DNA of 64,000 nucleotides. It comes from Pseudomonadota bacterium (GTDB taxonomy: Bacteria > Pseudomonadota > Gammaproteobacteria > Burkholderiales > Burkholderiaceae_C). A program made the position numbers and the translations under genes. Location: NCBI GenBank assembly GCA_029779845.1, contig JAKOZT010000044.1, positions 1 to 64,000 on the forward strand, written 5' to 3'. Positions 34,714 through 42,754 of this stretch are shown piece by piece (the first letter of the stretch is position 1; every line of letters begins with the position of its first letter). The notes beneath the pieces were generated by a model. That model was not told the DNA's origin, searched no databases, and worked only from the letters and a program-made list of their open reading frames with translations.

Positions 34714-35837
34714 GCCGGCAGCGCCGCCACCTCGACGGCGTAGATCTCCGGCAGGTGGCGCGCGAGGTTCTGCCAGCGCGCGCCCTCGTCGTGGCCGATC
34801 CATAGCTCGCCGCCGGTGGTGCCGAGGTAGAGCGCCGGCGTCGCTTGGTCATCCACCGCCATCGCCTGGCGCTTGATCGTCCACCAGGCCTGTTCCTCGG
34901 GCAGGCCCTCGGCCAGCCGCTGCCAGTGCTCGCCGCCGTCGCGCGTCACGTAGGCCGCCGGCCGGCCGAGCGGCGCGGTGCGCGGCCAGACGTCGCTGCC
35001 GTCCATCGGGAACACCCAGGCGGTGTCGGCATCGCGCGGATGCACCAGCATCGGAAAGCCGATGTCGCCGACGCGCTCGGGCATCGCCCGGCCGACGCGC
35101 TGCCAGCGCCGGCCGGGGCCGTCGAGGCGGTAGATGCCGCAGTGGTTCTGCTGCCAGAGCCGGTCGGGGTTGCTCGCGCACAGGCGCAGGCAATGCGGGT
35201 CGTGGCAGCTGATGTCGTTGACATCGAAGCCTTCGACGACTTCCATGCCCTCGACGCGCGGCGTCCAGCTGCGCCCGGCGTCGTGCGATTCGTGCACGCC
35301 GCCGCCGGACATGCCGAAGACCAGGTGCGCCGCGTCGCGCGGGTCGACGAGGATGGAGTGCAGCTTCGGGCCGTCGGGCGTGCCGTCCTGCTGCGTGCCC
35401 ATCCAGGCGCGGAACTGCGCGTCGTCGTTGACCGAGGGCAGCGGCGTCCACGTCGCGCCACCGTCTTCGCTGCGGAACAGCCCCTGCGGCGAGGTGCCGG
35501 CGTACCACGTGCCGCGTTCGCTCGCATGGCCGGGCGTCAGCCAGAAGGTGTGGTCGACCGACCGCGCCGGCAGCCCCGGCAGGTTGGCGAAGGCGGGCGG
35601 CTGCTTCGCCTCGGTCCAGCTGCGGCCGAGATCGGTGGAGCGGAAGATCGTCGGCCCCAGATGCCCGGTCTTCGCCGCGGCCAGCAGCGTGCGGCCGTCG
35701 CGCGGGTCGAGTTGCAGATGGGTGATCACGTGGCCGAGGAAGTGCGGCCCGTCGACGCGCCAGTCGCGCCGCGCCGCGTCGCCATGGAACAGCCAGGCGC
35801 CCTTGCGCGTGGCGACGAGGATGACGACCTGGCTCAT
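34710..35837 (-). CDS. BNR/Asp-box repeat beta-propeller (sialidase-like fold)
   Basis: The protein has 375 residues from MSQVVILVATRKGAWLFHG. Asp-box repeats S-x-D-x-G-x-x-W appear at FRSTDLGRSWTEA, FRSEDGGATWTPL, HESHDAGRSWTPR and VTRDGGEHWQRL, spaced as propeller blades. Despite the sialidase-like annotation such proteins get, sialidase catalytic residues are not apparent, and there is no signal peptide, so a cytoplasmic scaffold or unknown enzyme is likelier. It is translationally coupled to the MoaD-like gene, a link that suggests joint function. Confidence 0.85.
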   Translation of the reverse strand: MSQVVILVATRKGAWLFHGDAARRDWRVDGPHFLGHVITHLQLDPRDGRTLLAAAKTGHLGPTIFRSTDLGRSWTEAKQPPAFANLPGLPARSVDHTFWLTPGHASERGTWYAGTSPQGLFRSEDGGATWTPLPSVNDDAQFRAWMGTQQDGTPDGPKLHSILVDPRDAAHLVFGMSGGGVHESHDAGRSWTPRVEGMEVVEGFDVNDISCHDPHCLRLCASNPDRLWQQNHCGIYRLDGPGRRWQRVGRAMPERVGDIGFPMLVHPRDADTAWVFPMDGSDVWPRTAPLGRPAAYVTRDGGEHWQRLAEGLPEEQAWWTIKRQAMAVDDQATPALYLGTTGGELWIGHDEGARWQNLARHLPEIYAVEVAALPA

Positions 35838-35910
35838 GAGCGGCTCCCGGAAGGCGATGCCCCCACGACGATCGAAGCGCGCCGCTTTCGACATCGGCCT
35901 GCCGGGTAGC

Positions 35911-37047
35911 ATGTCCGGCATGAAATCCTTCGGCAAGCGCGCCGCCGGGCTGCGCCTGGAGCGCATGCAGGCCTCGCCGCTGTGGAACGGCCAGTCGTTC
36001 CGCAACGTGCACCCGGTGCTGCCCGGCCTGCGCGACGCGGGCGCGCCGCGGCCGACGCTCGCCGACTTCCTGCGCCCCGACGGCCGGCGCCTGCCGCCGG
36101 GGCCGCTGCCCTCGGTCGACCCGCGCGAGGCCTGGCAGCGCCCGATCGGCAGCGGGTTGCGCGCCACCTGGCTGGGCCACTCGACGGTGCTGATCGAGAT
36201 CGACGGCCTGCGCGTGCTCACCGACCCGGTGTGGGGCCCGCGCGCCTCGCCCTCGCGGCTGGCCGGGCCGAAGCGCTTCCAGCCGGTGCCGCTGCCGCTG
36301 CGCGCGCTGCCCCCCATCGACCTCGTGCTGGTCTCGCACGACCACTACGACCACCTCGACTACCCGACGATCCGCGAGCTGGCGAAGCAGCCGGTGCCCT
36401 TTGTCACCTCGCTGGGCGTGGGCGCGCACCTCGAAGCCTGGGGCGTGCAGCCCGAGCGCATCACCGAGCTGGACTGGTGGGAGAGCGCCGCGCTGCCGGG
36501 CGCGGAACTGCGTGTGCACGCCGCGCCCTCGCAGCATTTTTCCGGCCGCGCGCTGAACGACCGCAACGCGACGCTGTGGTCCTCGTTCGTGATCGAGACG
36601 CCGCGGCATCGCGTGTTCTTCAGCGGCGACACCGGGCTGACGAACGAATACGCCGCGATCCGCGAGCGCTTCGGCAACTTCGATCTGGTGATGCTGGAGG
36701 TGGGCGCCTTCCATCCTTCGTGGGGCGACATCCACCTCGGCCCGCGCAACGCGCTGCGGGCGCTGGAACTGCTCGGCGGCGGCGCCTTCCTGCCGGTGCA
36801 CTGGGGCACCTTCGCGCTGGCGATGCACGACTGGGACGAACCCGCCGAAACGCTGCTCGCGCTGGCGCCGCAGCAGGGCGCGCGGCTGGTGATGCCGCGC
36901 CTGGGCGAGCCGGTGGAGCCGGCGCACGCCGAGACGCCGCTGCCGTGGTGGCGCGCGGCGGGGGCGAAGCGGCACGGCCATCACCACGCCGCGCATTCCG
37001 ACACGGCGGCGGCGCCGCCCAAGGCCATGCCCTGGCCGCTCGACTGA
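35911..37047 (+). CDS. MBL-fold hydrolase (NAPE-PLD/UlaG-like)
   Basis: The protein has 378 residues (start ATG 35911, or 35920). Metallo-beta-lactamase motifs: WLGHSTVLIEIDG, SHDHYDHLD (HxHxDH zinc site), FSGDTG and PVHWGTF. The long N-terminal part and GLRVLTDPVWGPRASP resemble N-acyl-phosphatidylethanolamine phospholipase D-like bacterial hydrolases. A His-rich C-terminus (KRHGHHHAAHSD) may bind metal. Probably hydrolyses a phosphodiester or lactone; substrate unknown. The 74 bp before it separate it from the divergent BNR gene. Confidence 0.9.
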   Translation: MSGMKSFGKRAAGLRLERMQASPLWNGQSFRNVHPVLPGLRDAGAPRPTLADFLRPDGRRLPPGPLPSVDPREAWQRPIGSGLRATWLGHSTVLIEIDGLRVLTDPVWGPRASPSRLAGPKRFQPVPLPLRALPPIDLVLVSHDHYDHLDYPTIRELAKQPVPFVTSLGVGAHLEAWGVQPERITELDWWESAALPGAELRVHAAPSQHFSGRALNDRNATLWSSFVIETPRHRVFFSGDTGLTNEYAAIRERFGNFDLVMLEVGAFHPSWGDIHLGPRNALRALELLGGGAFLPVHWGTFALAMHDWDEPAETLLALAPQQGARLVMPRLGEPVEPAHAETPLPWWRAAGAKRHGHHHAAHSDTAAAPPKAMPWPLD

Positions 37048-37098
37048 GGGTAAACCCTAGAATCCCGCGCTTCATTCATCGAAGCGAAGGGGGCGCTC

Positions 37099-38631
37099 TT
37101 GAGTCTCGAGTCCCGGGTGCTGCATGCCGGCATGCGGCGCAAGATCATGTCGGCGCAGGAGGCTGCCGCGCTCATCCGCCACGGCGACAACATCGGCATG
37201 AGCGGCTTCACCGGCGCGGGCTATCCGAAGGCGGTGCCGCCCGCGCTGGCGCAGCGCATCGCGAGCGCCAACGCCGCCGGCGACGCCTTCCGCGTCGGCG
37301 TGTGGACCGGCGCCTCCACCGCGCCCGAACTCGACGGCGCGCTCGCCCAGGTCGGCGGCATCGAGCTGCGCCTGCCCTACCAGTCCGACCCCGTCTGCCG
37401 CCAGCGCATCAACGCCGGCGAGATGGAGTACATCGACATCCACCTCTCGCACGTGGCGCAGTTCGTCTGGTTCGGCTTCCTCGGCCGGCTCGACGTGGCG
37501 CTGGTGGAAGTGGCCGGCATCCGCGAGGACGGCAGCCTGATCCCGGCCACCTCGGTGGGCAACAACAAGACCTGGCTCGACCAGGCCTCGCGCGTGATCC
37601 TCGAAGTGAACCGCCGCCACCCGGCGGGCCTGCAGGGCATGCACGACATCTACTACGGCACGCAGCGCCCGCCGCTGCGCAAGCCGATCCCGATCACCGG
37701 CGCGGCCGACCGCATCGGCGAGCCCTGGCTGCGCGTCGACCCCGACAAGGTGGTGGCGATCGTCGAGACCGATCTGCCCGACCGCAACTCGGCGTTCGCG
37801 CCGCCGGACGACACCTCGCAGCGCATCGCCGGCCACATCCTCGACTTCCTGGCGCACGAGGTGAAGCACGGCCGCCTGCCCGACACGCTGCTGCCGCTGC
37901 AATCGGGCGTGGGCAACACCGCCAACGCGGTGCTGGCCGGGCTGGACGCAGGCCCGTGGCACGGCCTGGCGGCCTACACCGAGGTGCTGCAGGACGGCAT
38001 GCTGCAGATGCTGGCCAGCGGCACGCTGGCCAGCGTCTCGGCGACCGCGCTGTCGCTCAGCCCCGAGGGCATGCGCGAGTTCCTGGAGCGCCTGGACTTC
38101 TACCGCGAGCGCATCGTGCTGCGGCCGCAGGAGATCTCGAACCACCCCGAGGTGATCCGCCGCCTCGGCGTGATCGCGATGAACGGGATGATCGAAGCGG
38201 ACCTCTACGGCAACGTCAACTCGACGCACCTGATGGGCACGCGCATCATGAACGGCATCGGCGGCTCGGGCGACTTCGCGCGCAACGCCTACCTGTCGAT
38301 CTTCATGACCGGCTCGACCGCCAAGAACGGGCGCATCTCCTGCATCGTGCCGATGGCCAGCCACGTCGACCACACCGAGCACGACGTGCAGGTGATCGTC
38401 ACCGAGCAGGGCCTGGCCGACCTGCGCGGCCTCGCGCCGCGCGCGCGGGCGCGGCAGGTGATCGCGCGCTGCGCACATCCCGACTACCGGCCGATGCTGC
38501 TCGACTACCTGGAGCGCGCCGAGGCCGCCGGCCGCGCGGGGAAGTCCGGCCTGCACACCCCGCACCTGCTGGCCGAGGCGCTGAGCTGGCACGAGCGCTA
38601 CGAGCGCACGGGCGACATGCGCGGCTCATGA
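37099..38631 (+). CDS. Acetyl-CoA hydrolase / succinate:acetate CoA-transferase family
   Basis: The protein has 510 residues with a TTG start backed by AAGGGGG eight bases upstream. Family features: GMSGFTGAGYPKAVP near the N-terminus, the CoA loop GVGNTANAVLAG, the catalytic Glu in AAYTEVLQDGM and VTEQGLADLRGLAPRARA. Enzymes of this class I CoA-transferase family move CoA between acetate, succinate and related acids, or slowly hydrolyse acetyl-CoA. It could recycle CoA for the nearby acyl-CoA pathways or handle propionate/acetate. Confidence 0.92.
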   Translation: MSLESRVLHAGMRRKIMSAQEAAALIRHGDNIGMSGFTGAGYPKAVPPALAQRIASANAAGDAFRVGVWTGASTAPELDGALAQVGGIELRLPYQSDPVCRQRINAGEMEYIDIHLSHVAQFVWFGFLGRLDVALVEVAGIREDGSLIPATSVGNNKTWLDQASRVILEVNRRHPAGLQGMHDIYYGTQRPPLRKPIPITGAADRIGEPWLRVDPDKVVAIVETDLPDRNSAFAPPDDTSQRIAGHILDFLAHEVKHGRLPDTLLPLQSGVGNTANAVLAGLDAGPWHGLAAYTEVLQDGMLQMLASGTLASVSATALSLSPEGMREFLERLDFYRERIVLRPQEISNHPEVIRRLGVIAMNGMIEADLYGNVNSTHLMGTRIMNGIGGSGDFARNAYLSIFMTGSTAKNGRISCIVPMASHVDHTEHDVQVIVTEQGLADLRGLAPRARARQVIARCAHPDYRPMLLDYLERAEAAGRAGKSGLHTPHLLAEALSWHERYERTGDMRGS

Positions 38632-38772
38632 CGATCCGTTCGCCCTGAGTGGGTCGACGGGCGCGGCGTCGAGCCGCGCCAGCTTGCGGTACAGGATGTG
38701 CGGTTCGGGTAGGCTGTCGAGGTAGGACACCAGCTCGGCCGGGGCCCGGGCGTCGGGGCGGCGCGGATTCAT
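38626..38772 (-). pseudogene. Truncated N-terminus of a sigma54-type regulator (remnant)
   Basis: The ORF encodes 48 residues, MNPRRPDARAPAELVSYLDS then LPEPHILYRKLARLDAA. ELVSYLDSLPEPHI resembles the opening of PAS-containing sigma54 activators (…YLDSLPEPHI-x-x-D-x-x-YRI-x-AAN), after which the sequence diverges and soon ends inside one arm of the CCGTTCGCCCTGAG repeat. I read it as the stub left when the rest of the gene was deleted. It sits divergent from petA-ccoG, where such a regulator would belong, and overlaps the CoA-transferase stop by 6 bp. Confidence 0.5.
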
Positions 38773-38852
38773 CGCGGCGATGCTGCCATGAAGTGCCATC
38801 GAAGTGCCGTGACTGACATTAATGGCAGCGACGTCGTCCCGGCGCGCGCGAG

Positions 38853-38910
38853 CAAGTGCTTGTCGCGCCGATGCTTTCCGGCGCCCGCCGGGCTGGCACG
38901 CGACTTGATA
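38853..38910 (+). promoter_or_regulatory. Possible sigma54 promoter with upstream dyad, before petA
   Basis: CTGGCACG-cgac-TTGAT (38893-38909) matches the -24/-12 sigma54 consensus (TGGCACG-N4-TTGCW) fully at -24 but has GA for GC at -12. A dyad CAAGTGCTTG (38853-38862) lies about 40 bp upstream, a place for an enhancer-binding protein. The petA ATG is 34 bp further on. The nearby regulator stub would fit a lost activator. Confidence 0.45.
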
Positions 38911-38943
38911 CCGGTCAGGGTACCAACTTCGAGAGGATCCGCG

Positions 38944-39552
38944 ATGACCGACTCCAGCCTGCCCGCGCCGCATGTCGACGACGCCGAACGGCGCACCTGG
39001 CTGCTGGCCACCGGCGCCGCCGGCGCGGTGGCGGGCGTGGCCACCGCCGTGCCCTTCGTCGCCAGCTTCGCGCCCAGCGAGCGCGCCCGCGCGATGGGCG
39101 CCTCGGTGGAGGTCGACATCGGCGATCTCGCGCCCGGCGCGATGAAAACCGTCGAGTGGCGCGGCAAGCCGGTGTGGATCGTGCGCCGCACGCCGGAGAT
39201 GCTCGCCGCGCTGGCCGGCCACGACGCGCAGCTGGCCGACCCGGCGTCGGACAAGGACCAGCAGCCCGAGTACGCGAAGAACGCCACGCGCTCGGCGAAG
39301 CCGGAGCTGTTCGTCGCCGTCGGCATCTGCACCCACCTGGGCTGCTCGCCGAGCAGCGTGCCGGCCGGCAGCAACAACCCCAGCCTGCCGGCCGACTGGC
39401 CGGGCGGCTTCTTCTGCCCCTGCCACGGCTCCACCTTCGACGGCGCCGGTCGCGTGTTCAAGAACAAGCCCGCGCCGACCAACCTGGAGATCCCGCCGTA
39501 CCGCTATCTCAGCGAGACGCGGCTGCTGATCGGCGAGGACGGCGCGGCATGA
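38944..39552 (+). CDS. petA: Orphan Rieske iron-sulfur subunit (bc1 PetA type)
   Basis: The protein has 202 residues from ATG 38944 (GAGAGG upstream). A Tat-type anchor (RRTWLLATGAAGAVAGVATA) and the cluster-binding boxes CTHLGC and CPCHGSTFDGAGRVF, with FKNKPAPTNLEIPPY, are those of ubiquinol-cytochrome c reductase subunits. Normally petB and petC follow; here ccoG follows with a 4-bp overlap and no cytochrome b gene is present. It may be a second, alternative Rieske subunit for a bc1 complex encoded elsewhere. Confidence 0.9.
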   Translation: MTDSSLPAPHVDDAERRTWLLATGAAGAVAGVATAVPFVASFAPSERARAMGASVEVDIGDLAPGAMKTVEWRGKPVWIVRRTPEMLAALAGHDAQLADPASDKDQQPEYAKNATRSAKPELFVAVGICTHLGCSPSSVPAGSNNPSLPADWPGGFFCPCHGSTFDGAGRVFKNKPAPTNLEIPPYRYLSETRLLIGEDGAA

Positions 39553-40931
39553 ACGAGACGGTTTCGCTCTATGCCGCGCATGCCAAGATCCAGCCGCGCG
39601 CCGTCAGCGGACGCTTCGCGCGCTGGCGATGGGCGGCCGTCTGGCTGACGCAGCTCGCCTTCTACGGCCTGCCCTGGCTGAGCTGGAACGGCCGCCCCGC
39701 GCTGCTCTTCGAACTCGCCTCGCGGCGCTTCTACATCTTCGATCTGGTCCTCTACCCGCAGGACTTCATCTACCTGACCGCGCTGCTGCTGCTCGCGGCC
39801 TATGCGCTGTTCTTCTTCACCGCGCTGGCCGGGCGGCTGTGGTGCGGCTACGCCTGCCCGCAGACCGTCTACACCGAGATCTTCATGTGGGTCGAGCGGC
39901 GCATCGAGGGCGACCGGCCGCAGCGCATCAAGCTCGATGCCGCGCCGTGGAGTCTCAACAAGCTCGCGCGCAAAGGCGGCAAGCACGCGGCGTGGATCGT
40001 CATCGCGCTGTGGACCGGCTTCACCTTCGCCGGCTACTTCACGCCGATCCGCGATCTGGCACACGCCACGCTCGCCTTCGAACTCGGCTCGTGGCAGACC
40101 TTCTGGGTGCTGTTCTACGCCTTCGCCACCTGGGGCAACGCCGGCTTCATGCGCGAGCAGGTGTGCAAGTACATGTGCCCGTACGCGCGCTTCCAGAGCG
40201 CGATGTTCGACCGCGACACGCTGATCATCAGCTACGACAACCAGCGCGGCGAGCCGCGCGGCGCGCGCCAGCGCAAGGGCGACCCGGCCGCCGCCGCGCA
40301 GGGCGAATGCGTCGACTGCGGGCTGTGCGTGCAGGTCTGCCCGACCGGCATCGACATCCGCAAGGGGCTGCAGTACGAATGCATCGGCTGCGCCGCCTGC
40401 ATCGACGCCTGCGACGCGATGATGACGAAGATCGGCCAGCCCACCGGGCTGGTGCGCTACGACACGCTCAACGGCATGGAGCAGGGCCTCACGCCCGCGC
40501 AGCGGCTGCGCCGCGTGCTGCGCCCGCGCGTGCTGGTGTACGGCGGCGTGTTGCTGGCGATCACCACGGCGGTGGCGGCCAGCCTCGCGCTGCGCGCGCC
40601 CTTCAAGGTCGACGTGGTGCGCGACCGCAGCACGCTGGCACGCATCGTCGACGACGGCTGGGTCGAGAACGTCTACCGCCTGCAGGTGATGAACGCCACC
40701 GAGGCGGCGCAGCGTTATGCCGTGCGCGCCGACGGGCTGGACGGCCTGGCGCTGGCGGCGCCGCCCGCGCTCGAACTCGGCCCGGCCGAGGCGCGCTGGC
40801 TGGTGGTGGCGCTGCGCGTGCCGCCGCGGACCGCGGACGCGGCGGGCAGCGGCGCGCATCCGATCGTGTTCCACGTCTCCGCGCCGGGGCGCGAGCTGGC
40901 AGAGAAGTCGACCTTCGTGGTCCCGCGCTGA
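39549..40931 (+). CDS. ccoG: Cytochrome cbb3 oxidase accessory protein CcoG (FixG/RdxB)
   Basis: The protein has 460 residues with five to six membrane helices, GRLWCGYACPQTVYTEIFMWVE, KYMCPYARFQSAMFD, and two [4Fe-4S] motifs in CVDCGLCVQVCPTGIDI and CIGCAACIDACD, then a C-terminal FixG immunoglobulin-like domain. CcoG reduces copper for CuB-site assembly in cbb3 oxidase. Here it is apart from ccoNOPQ or ccoIHS and coupled to petA through ATGA. Regulation by the sigma54-like promoter upstream is possible. Confidence 0.95.
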   Translation: MNETVSLYAAHAKIQPRAVSGRFARWRWAAVWLTQLAFYGLPWLSWNGRPALLFELASRRFYIFDLVLYPQDFIYLTALLLLAAYALFFFTALAGRLWCGYACPQTVYTEIFMWVERRIEGDRPQRIKLDAAPWSLNKLARKGGKHAAWIVIALWTGFTFAGYFTPIRDLAHATLAFELGSWQTFWVLFYAFATWGNAGFMREQVCKYMCPYARFQSAMFDRDTLIISYDNQRGEPRGARQRKGDPAAAAQGECVDCGLCVQVCPTGIDIRKGLQYECIGCAACIDACDAMMTKIGQPTGLVRYDTLNGMEQGLTPAQRLRRVLRPRVLVYGGVLLAITTAVAASLALRAPFKVDVVRDRSTLARIVDDGWVENVYRLQVMNATEAAQRYAVRADGLDGLALAAPPALELGPAEARWLVVALRVPPRTADAAGSGAHPIVFHVSAPGRELAEKSTFVVPR

Positions 40932-40938
40932 ACGAGGC

Positions 40939-41958
40939 TCAAGGCGCATCCATCGCCAGGCGGATGCCCACCAGCGTGTAGCGCGTGGCGGCCGAGTTCC
41001 AGTTGCGGTAGGCGCAGCGCGCGTACAGCGGCCAGGTGTGCCAGGAGCCGCCGCGCCGCACACGCACGGTGCCGTCGGGCGGGCCGCGCGGGTCGTCCCG
41101 CGGCGAGTGCGCGTAGTAGTGCTCGTCGTGCCAGTCGGCCGTCCACTCCCAGACGTTGCCGAGCATGTCGAACAGGCCGAAGGCGTTCGGCGCGAAGCTG
41201 CCCACCGGCGCGGTGAAGGCATGGCCGTCGTGCGCGGCCAGCGCGAAGGCCGACCAGCGCGGCCAGTTCGGCGCCGCGTCGGCGTCGAACACGTTGGCCG
41301 TGCCGGCCAGCGCGGCGGGCACCGCCGGCGCCTCGCTGCCGGCGCGGCAGGCGTACTCCCACTCGGCCTCGCTGGGCAGGCGGTAGCGGCGGCCTTCGAT
41401 GGCGCTCAGCCAGCGTGCCAGCGCCATCGCGTCGTTCCACGTGACGTTGACCACCGGGTGCGCGTCGCCCTGCGCGAAGCCGGGGTCGCGCCAGGACCAG
41501 CGCGGGTCGCGTCCGGCGAAGGCGTCGCCGCGCGGGCTGGTCGCGGGGTCGTAGGCGGCGTCGTAGCCGTAGCCGCCAGTGCCGTCGGCCACCGACTCGG
41601 GCACGTGGCCGGAGGCGAGCAGGAAGGCGCGGAACTGCCCGACCGTGACCTCGTGGCGCGCCAGGTAGAAGGCGTGGGTGATGCGCACGCGGTGCGCCGG
41701 CGTCTCGTCGGCCAGTTCCTCGAAGCGGCGCGCCTCGTAGCCCGGAAAGCGCGCCGCCAGCTCGGCCGGCGTGGCCGTGCGGCCCATCGTGAACTCGCCG
41801 GCCGGCACGCGCACCATCTGCATGCCCAGCCGGTTGGTCAGCACAGCGGCCGGCTCGCCACGCTGTGAGTGGGGACTTCCTTCGTCGGCAAACGAGAAGT
41901 TACAAGCGCAGACCACCAGACAGACGAGGGCGGCCGGAGACAGGGCGGTGCGGGGCAT
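40939..41958 (-). CDS. SUMF1/formylglycine-generating-enzyme-like secreted protein
   Basis: The protein has about 339 residues from ATG 41958, which gives a signal peptide (TALSPAALVCLVVCACNFSF). The FGE-sulfatase/C-type-lectin fold motifs are MVRVPAGEFTMGRT, ARHEVTVGQFRAFL, RYRLPSEAEWEYACRAG, GLFDMLGNVWEWTADW and RVRRGGSWHTW. The catalytic Cys pair of true FGE is not evident, so it may be a NirV/Egt-like or structural member. It is convergent with ccoG (7 bp). Confidence 0.85.
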   Translation of the reverse strand: MPRTALSPAALVCLVVCACNFSFADEGSPHSQRGEPAAVLTNRLGMQMVRVPAGEFTMGRTATPAELAARFPGYEARRFEELADETPAHRVRITHAFYLARHEVTVGQFRAFLLASGHVPESVADGTGGYGYDAAYDPATSPRGDAFAGRDPRWSWRDPGFAQGDAHPVVNVTWNDAMALARWLSAIEGRRYRLPSEAEWEYACRAGSEAPAVPAALAGTANVFDADAAPNWPRWSAFALAAHDGHAFTAPVGSFAPNAFGLFDMLGNVWEWTADWHDEHYYAHSPRDDPRGPPDGTVRVRRGGSWHTWPLYARCAYRNWNSAATRYTLVGIRLAMDAP

Positions 41959-42019
41959 GGGCGCGGCGGGCTGGCGCGCCATTGTCGGCAGCGCCCGCGC
42001 GGGCGGCCATCGGGACAAA

Positions 42020-42057
42020 ACATGAAAACGGGGCGTGGTGCCTGCGCACGACGCCCC
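42020..42057 (-). terminator. Rho-independent terminator after small minus-strand gene
   Basis: On the minus strand GGGGCGTCGTGC-GCAG-GCACCACGCCCC forms a 12-bp stem with one mismatch and a 4-base loop, followed by GTTTTCATGTTTTG. It lies 28 bp after the stop at 42086 and supports transcription of that small gene. Confidence 0.7.
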
Positions 42058-42085
42058 GATCGGATTGGGAGGAAAGCGGGCCGGC

Positions 42086-42256
42086 TCAGCGCTTGCGGTC
42101 GGCGATCAGTTCCTGGGCCAGCGAGCGCCGTACCGATGCGGCGCCGCTGTAGAAGGCGCTTTCCTGCTTGGCGTCGCGGCGCTCGCCGATCGGCAAGGGG
42201 TTGCGCAGCGGCTGCTGCTTGGGCGCGCTGGGAGGGTGGGACGAGGTGGTTGGCAT
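42086..42256 (-). CDS. Small basic hypothetical protein (56 aa)
   Basis: I do not recognise this protein. From ATG 42256 it reads MPTTSSHPPSAPKQQPLRNP and ends SVRRSLAQELIADRKR; it is proline-rich at the N-terminus and charged-helical at the C-terminus, with no signal peptide or membrane segment. A good terminator lies directly downstream, which argues that it is expressed. The 103-residue track version begins further upstream with no better ribosome-binding site. The 170 bp before it is non-coding, presumably its promoter. Confidence 0.5.
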   Translation of the reverse strand: MPTTSSHPPSAPKQQPLRNPLPIGERRDAKQESAFYSGAASVRRSLAQELIADRKR

Positions 42257-42425
42257 GGGCAGAGAGAGCGACCGTCGCCTTGTTCGGGAACACGGGCTTT
42301 GTGATTTGTCCACCCGAAACGCCCGCTTCGGCTGGCTGGTTGACATGTTGACCGCCCGCGCCGGCGCTGTCGGCGTGTGCGCTCGCAACAAGTGCAACCG
42401 GGGCCGGCGCCTGTCTGCGCGCCGC

Positions 42426-42593
42426 CTACGGCATGCGCCGCAGCAGCAGCGAGGCCCCGACGGCGATCAGGATCAGCGGCCAGCCGCGCGCGAACAGCGG
42501 GCCCAGCGGCGGCAGCAGGCCGAGGTTGGAGAGCAGGAACAGCGTGCCGAGCGTGATCAGGATCAGCGGGGCGACGAGGGTGCGGGTCTTCAT
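42426..42593 (-). CDS. Small membrane protein (LiaI/LiaF-like, DUF5668)
   Basis: The protein has 55 residues from MKTRTLVAPLILITLGTLFL (42593; GGAG upstream). Two hydrophobic helices separated by GLLPPLGPLFARGWPL, then LILIAVGASLLLRRMP, fit the LiaF/DUF5668 transmembrane pattern with conserved W-P-L-I-L-I. Function unknown; such proteins sit in the inner membrane and are linked to envelope stress in Firmicutes. It is divergent from the SGNH lipoprotein gene. Confidence 0.75.
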   Translation of the reverse strand: MKTRTLVAPLILITLGTLFLLSNLGLLPPLGPLFARGWPLILIAVGASLLLRRMP

Positions 42594-42754
42594 GGCGGGG
42601 CTCCTGGATGCGGATGGGATGCACGCAGTGTCCGGCCCGCGCACGCCGGCGCGGCATGCCGTGCGACGAAACGCCGCCGCGCGGCGCGAGCCGCTCGCGG
42701 CGAAGCGCGAATGGCCTGCAAGAATGCGCCACCCATCAGCCGAGGAGACCCACG

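Noticed and set aside
35982-38648. 888-residue plus-strand ORF
   Set aside because: Out-of-frame shadow of the MBL hydrolase and CoA-transferase genes; no family motifs.
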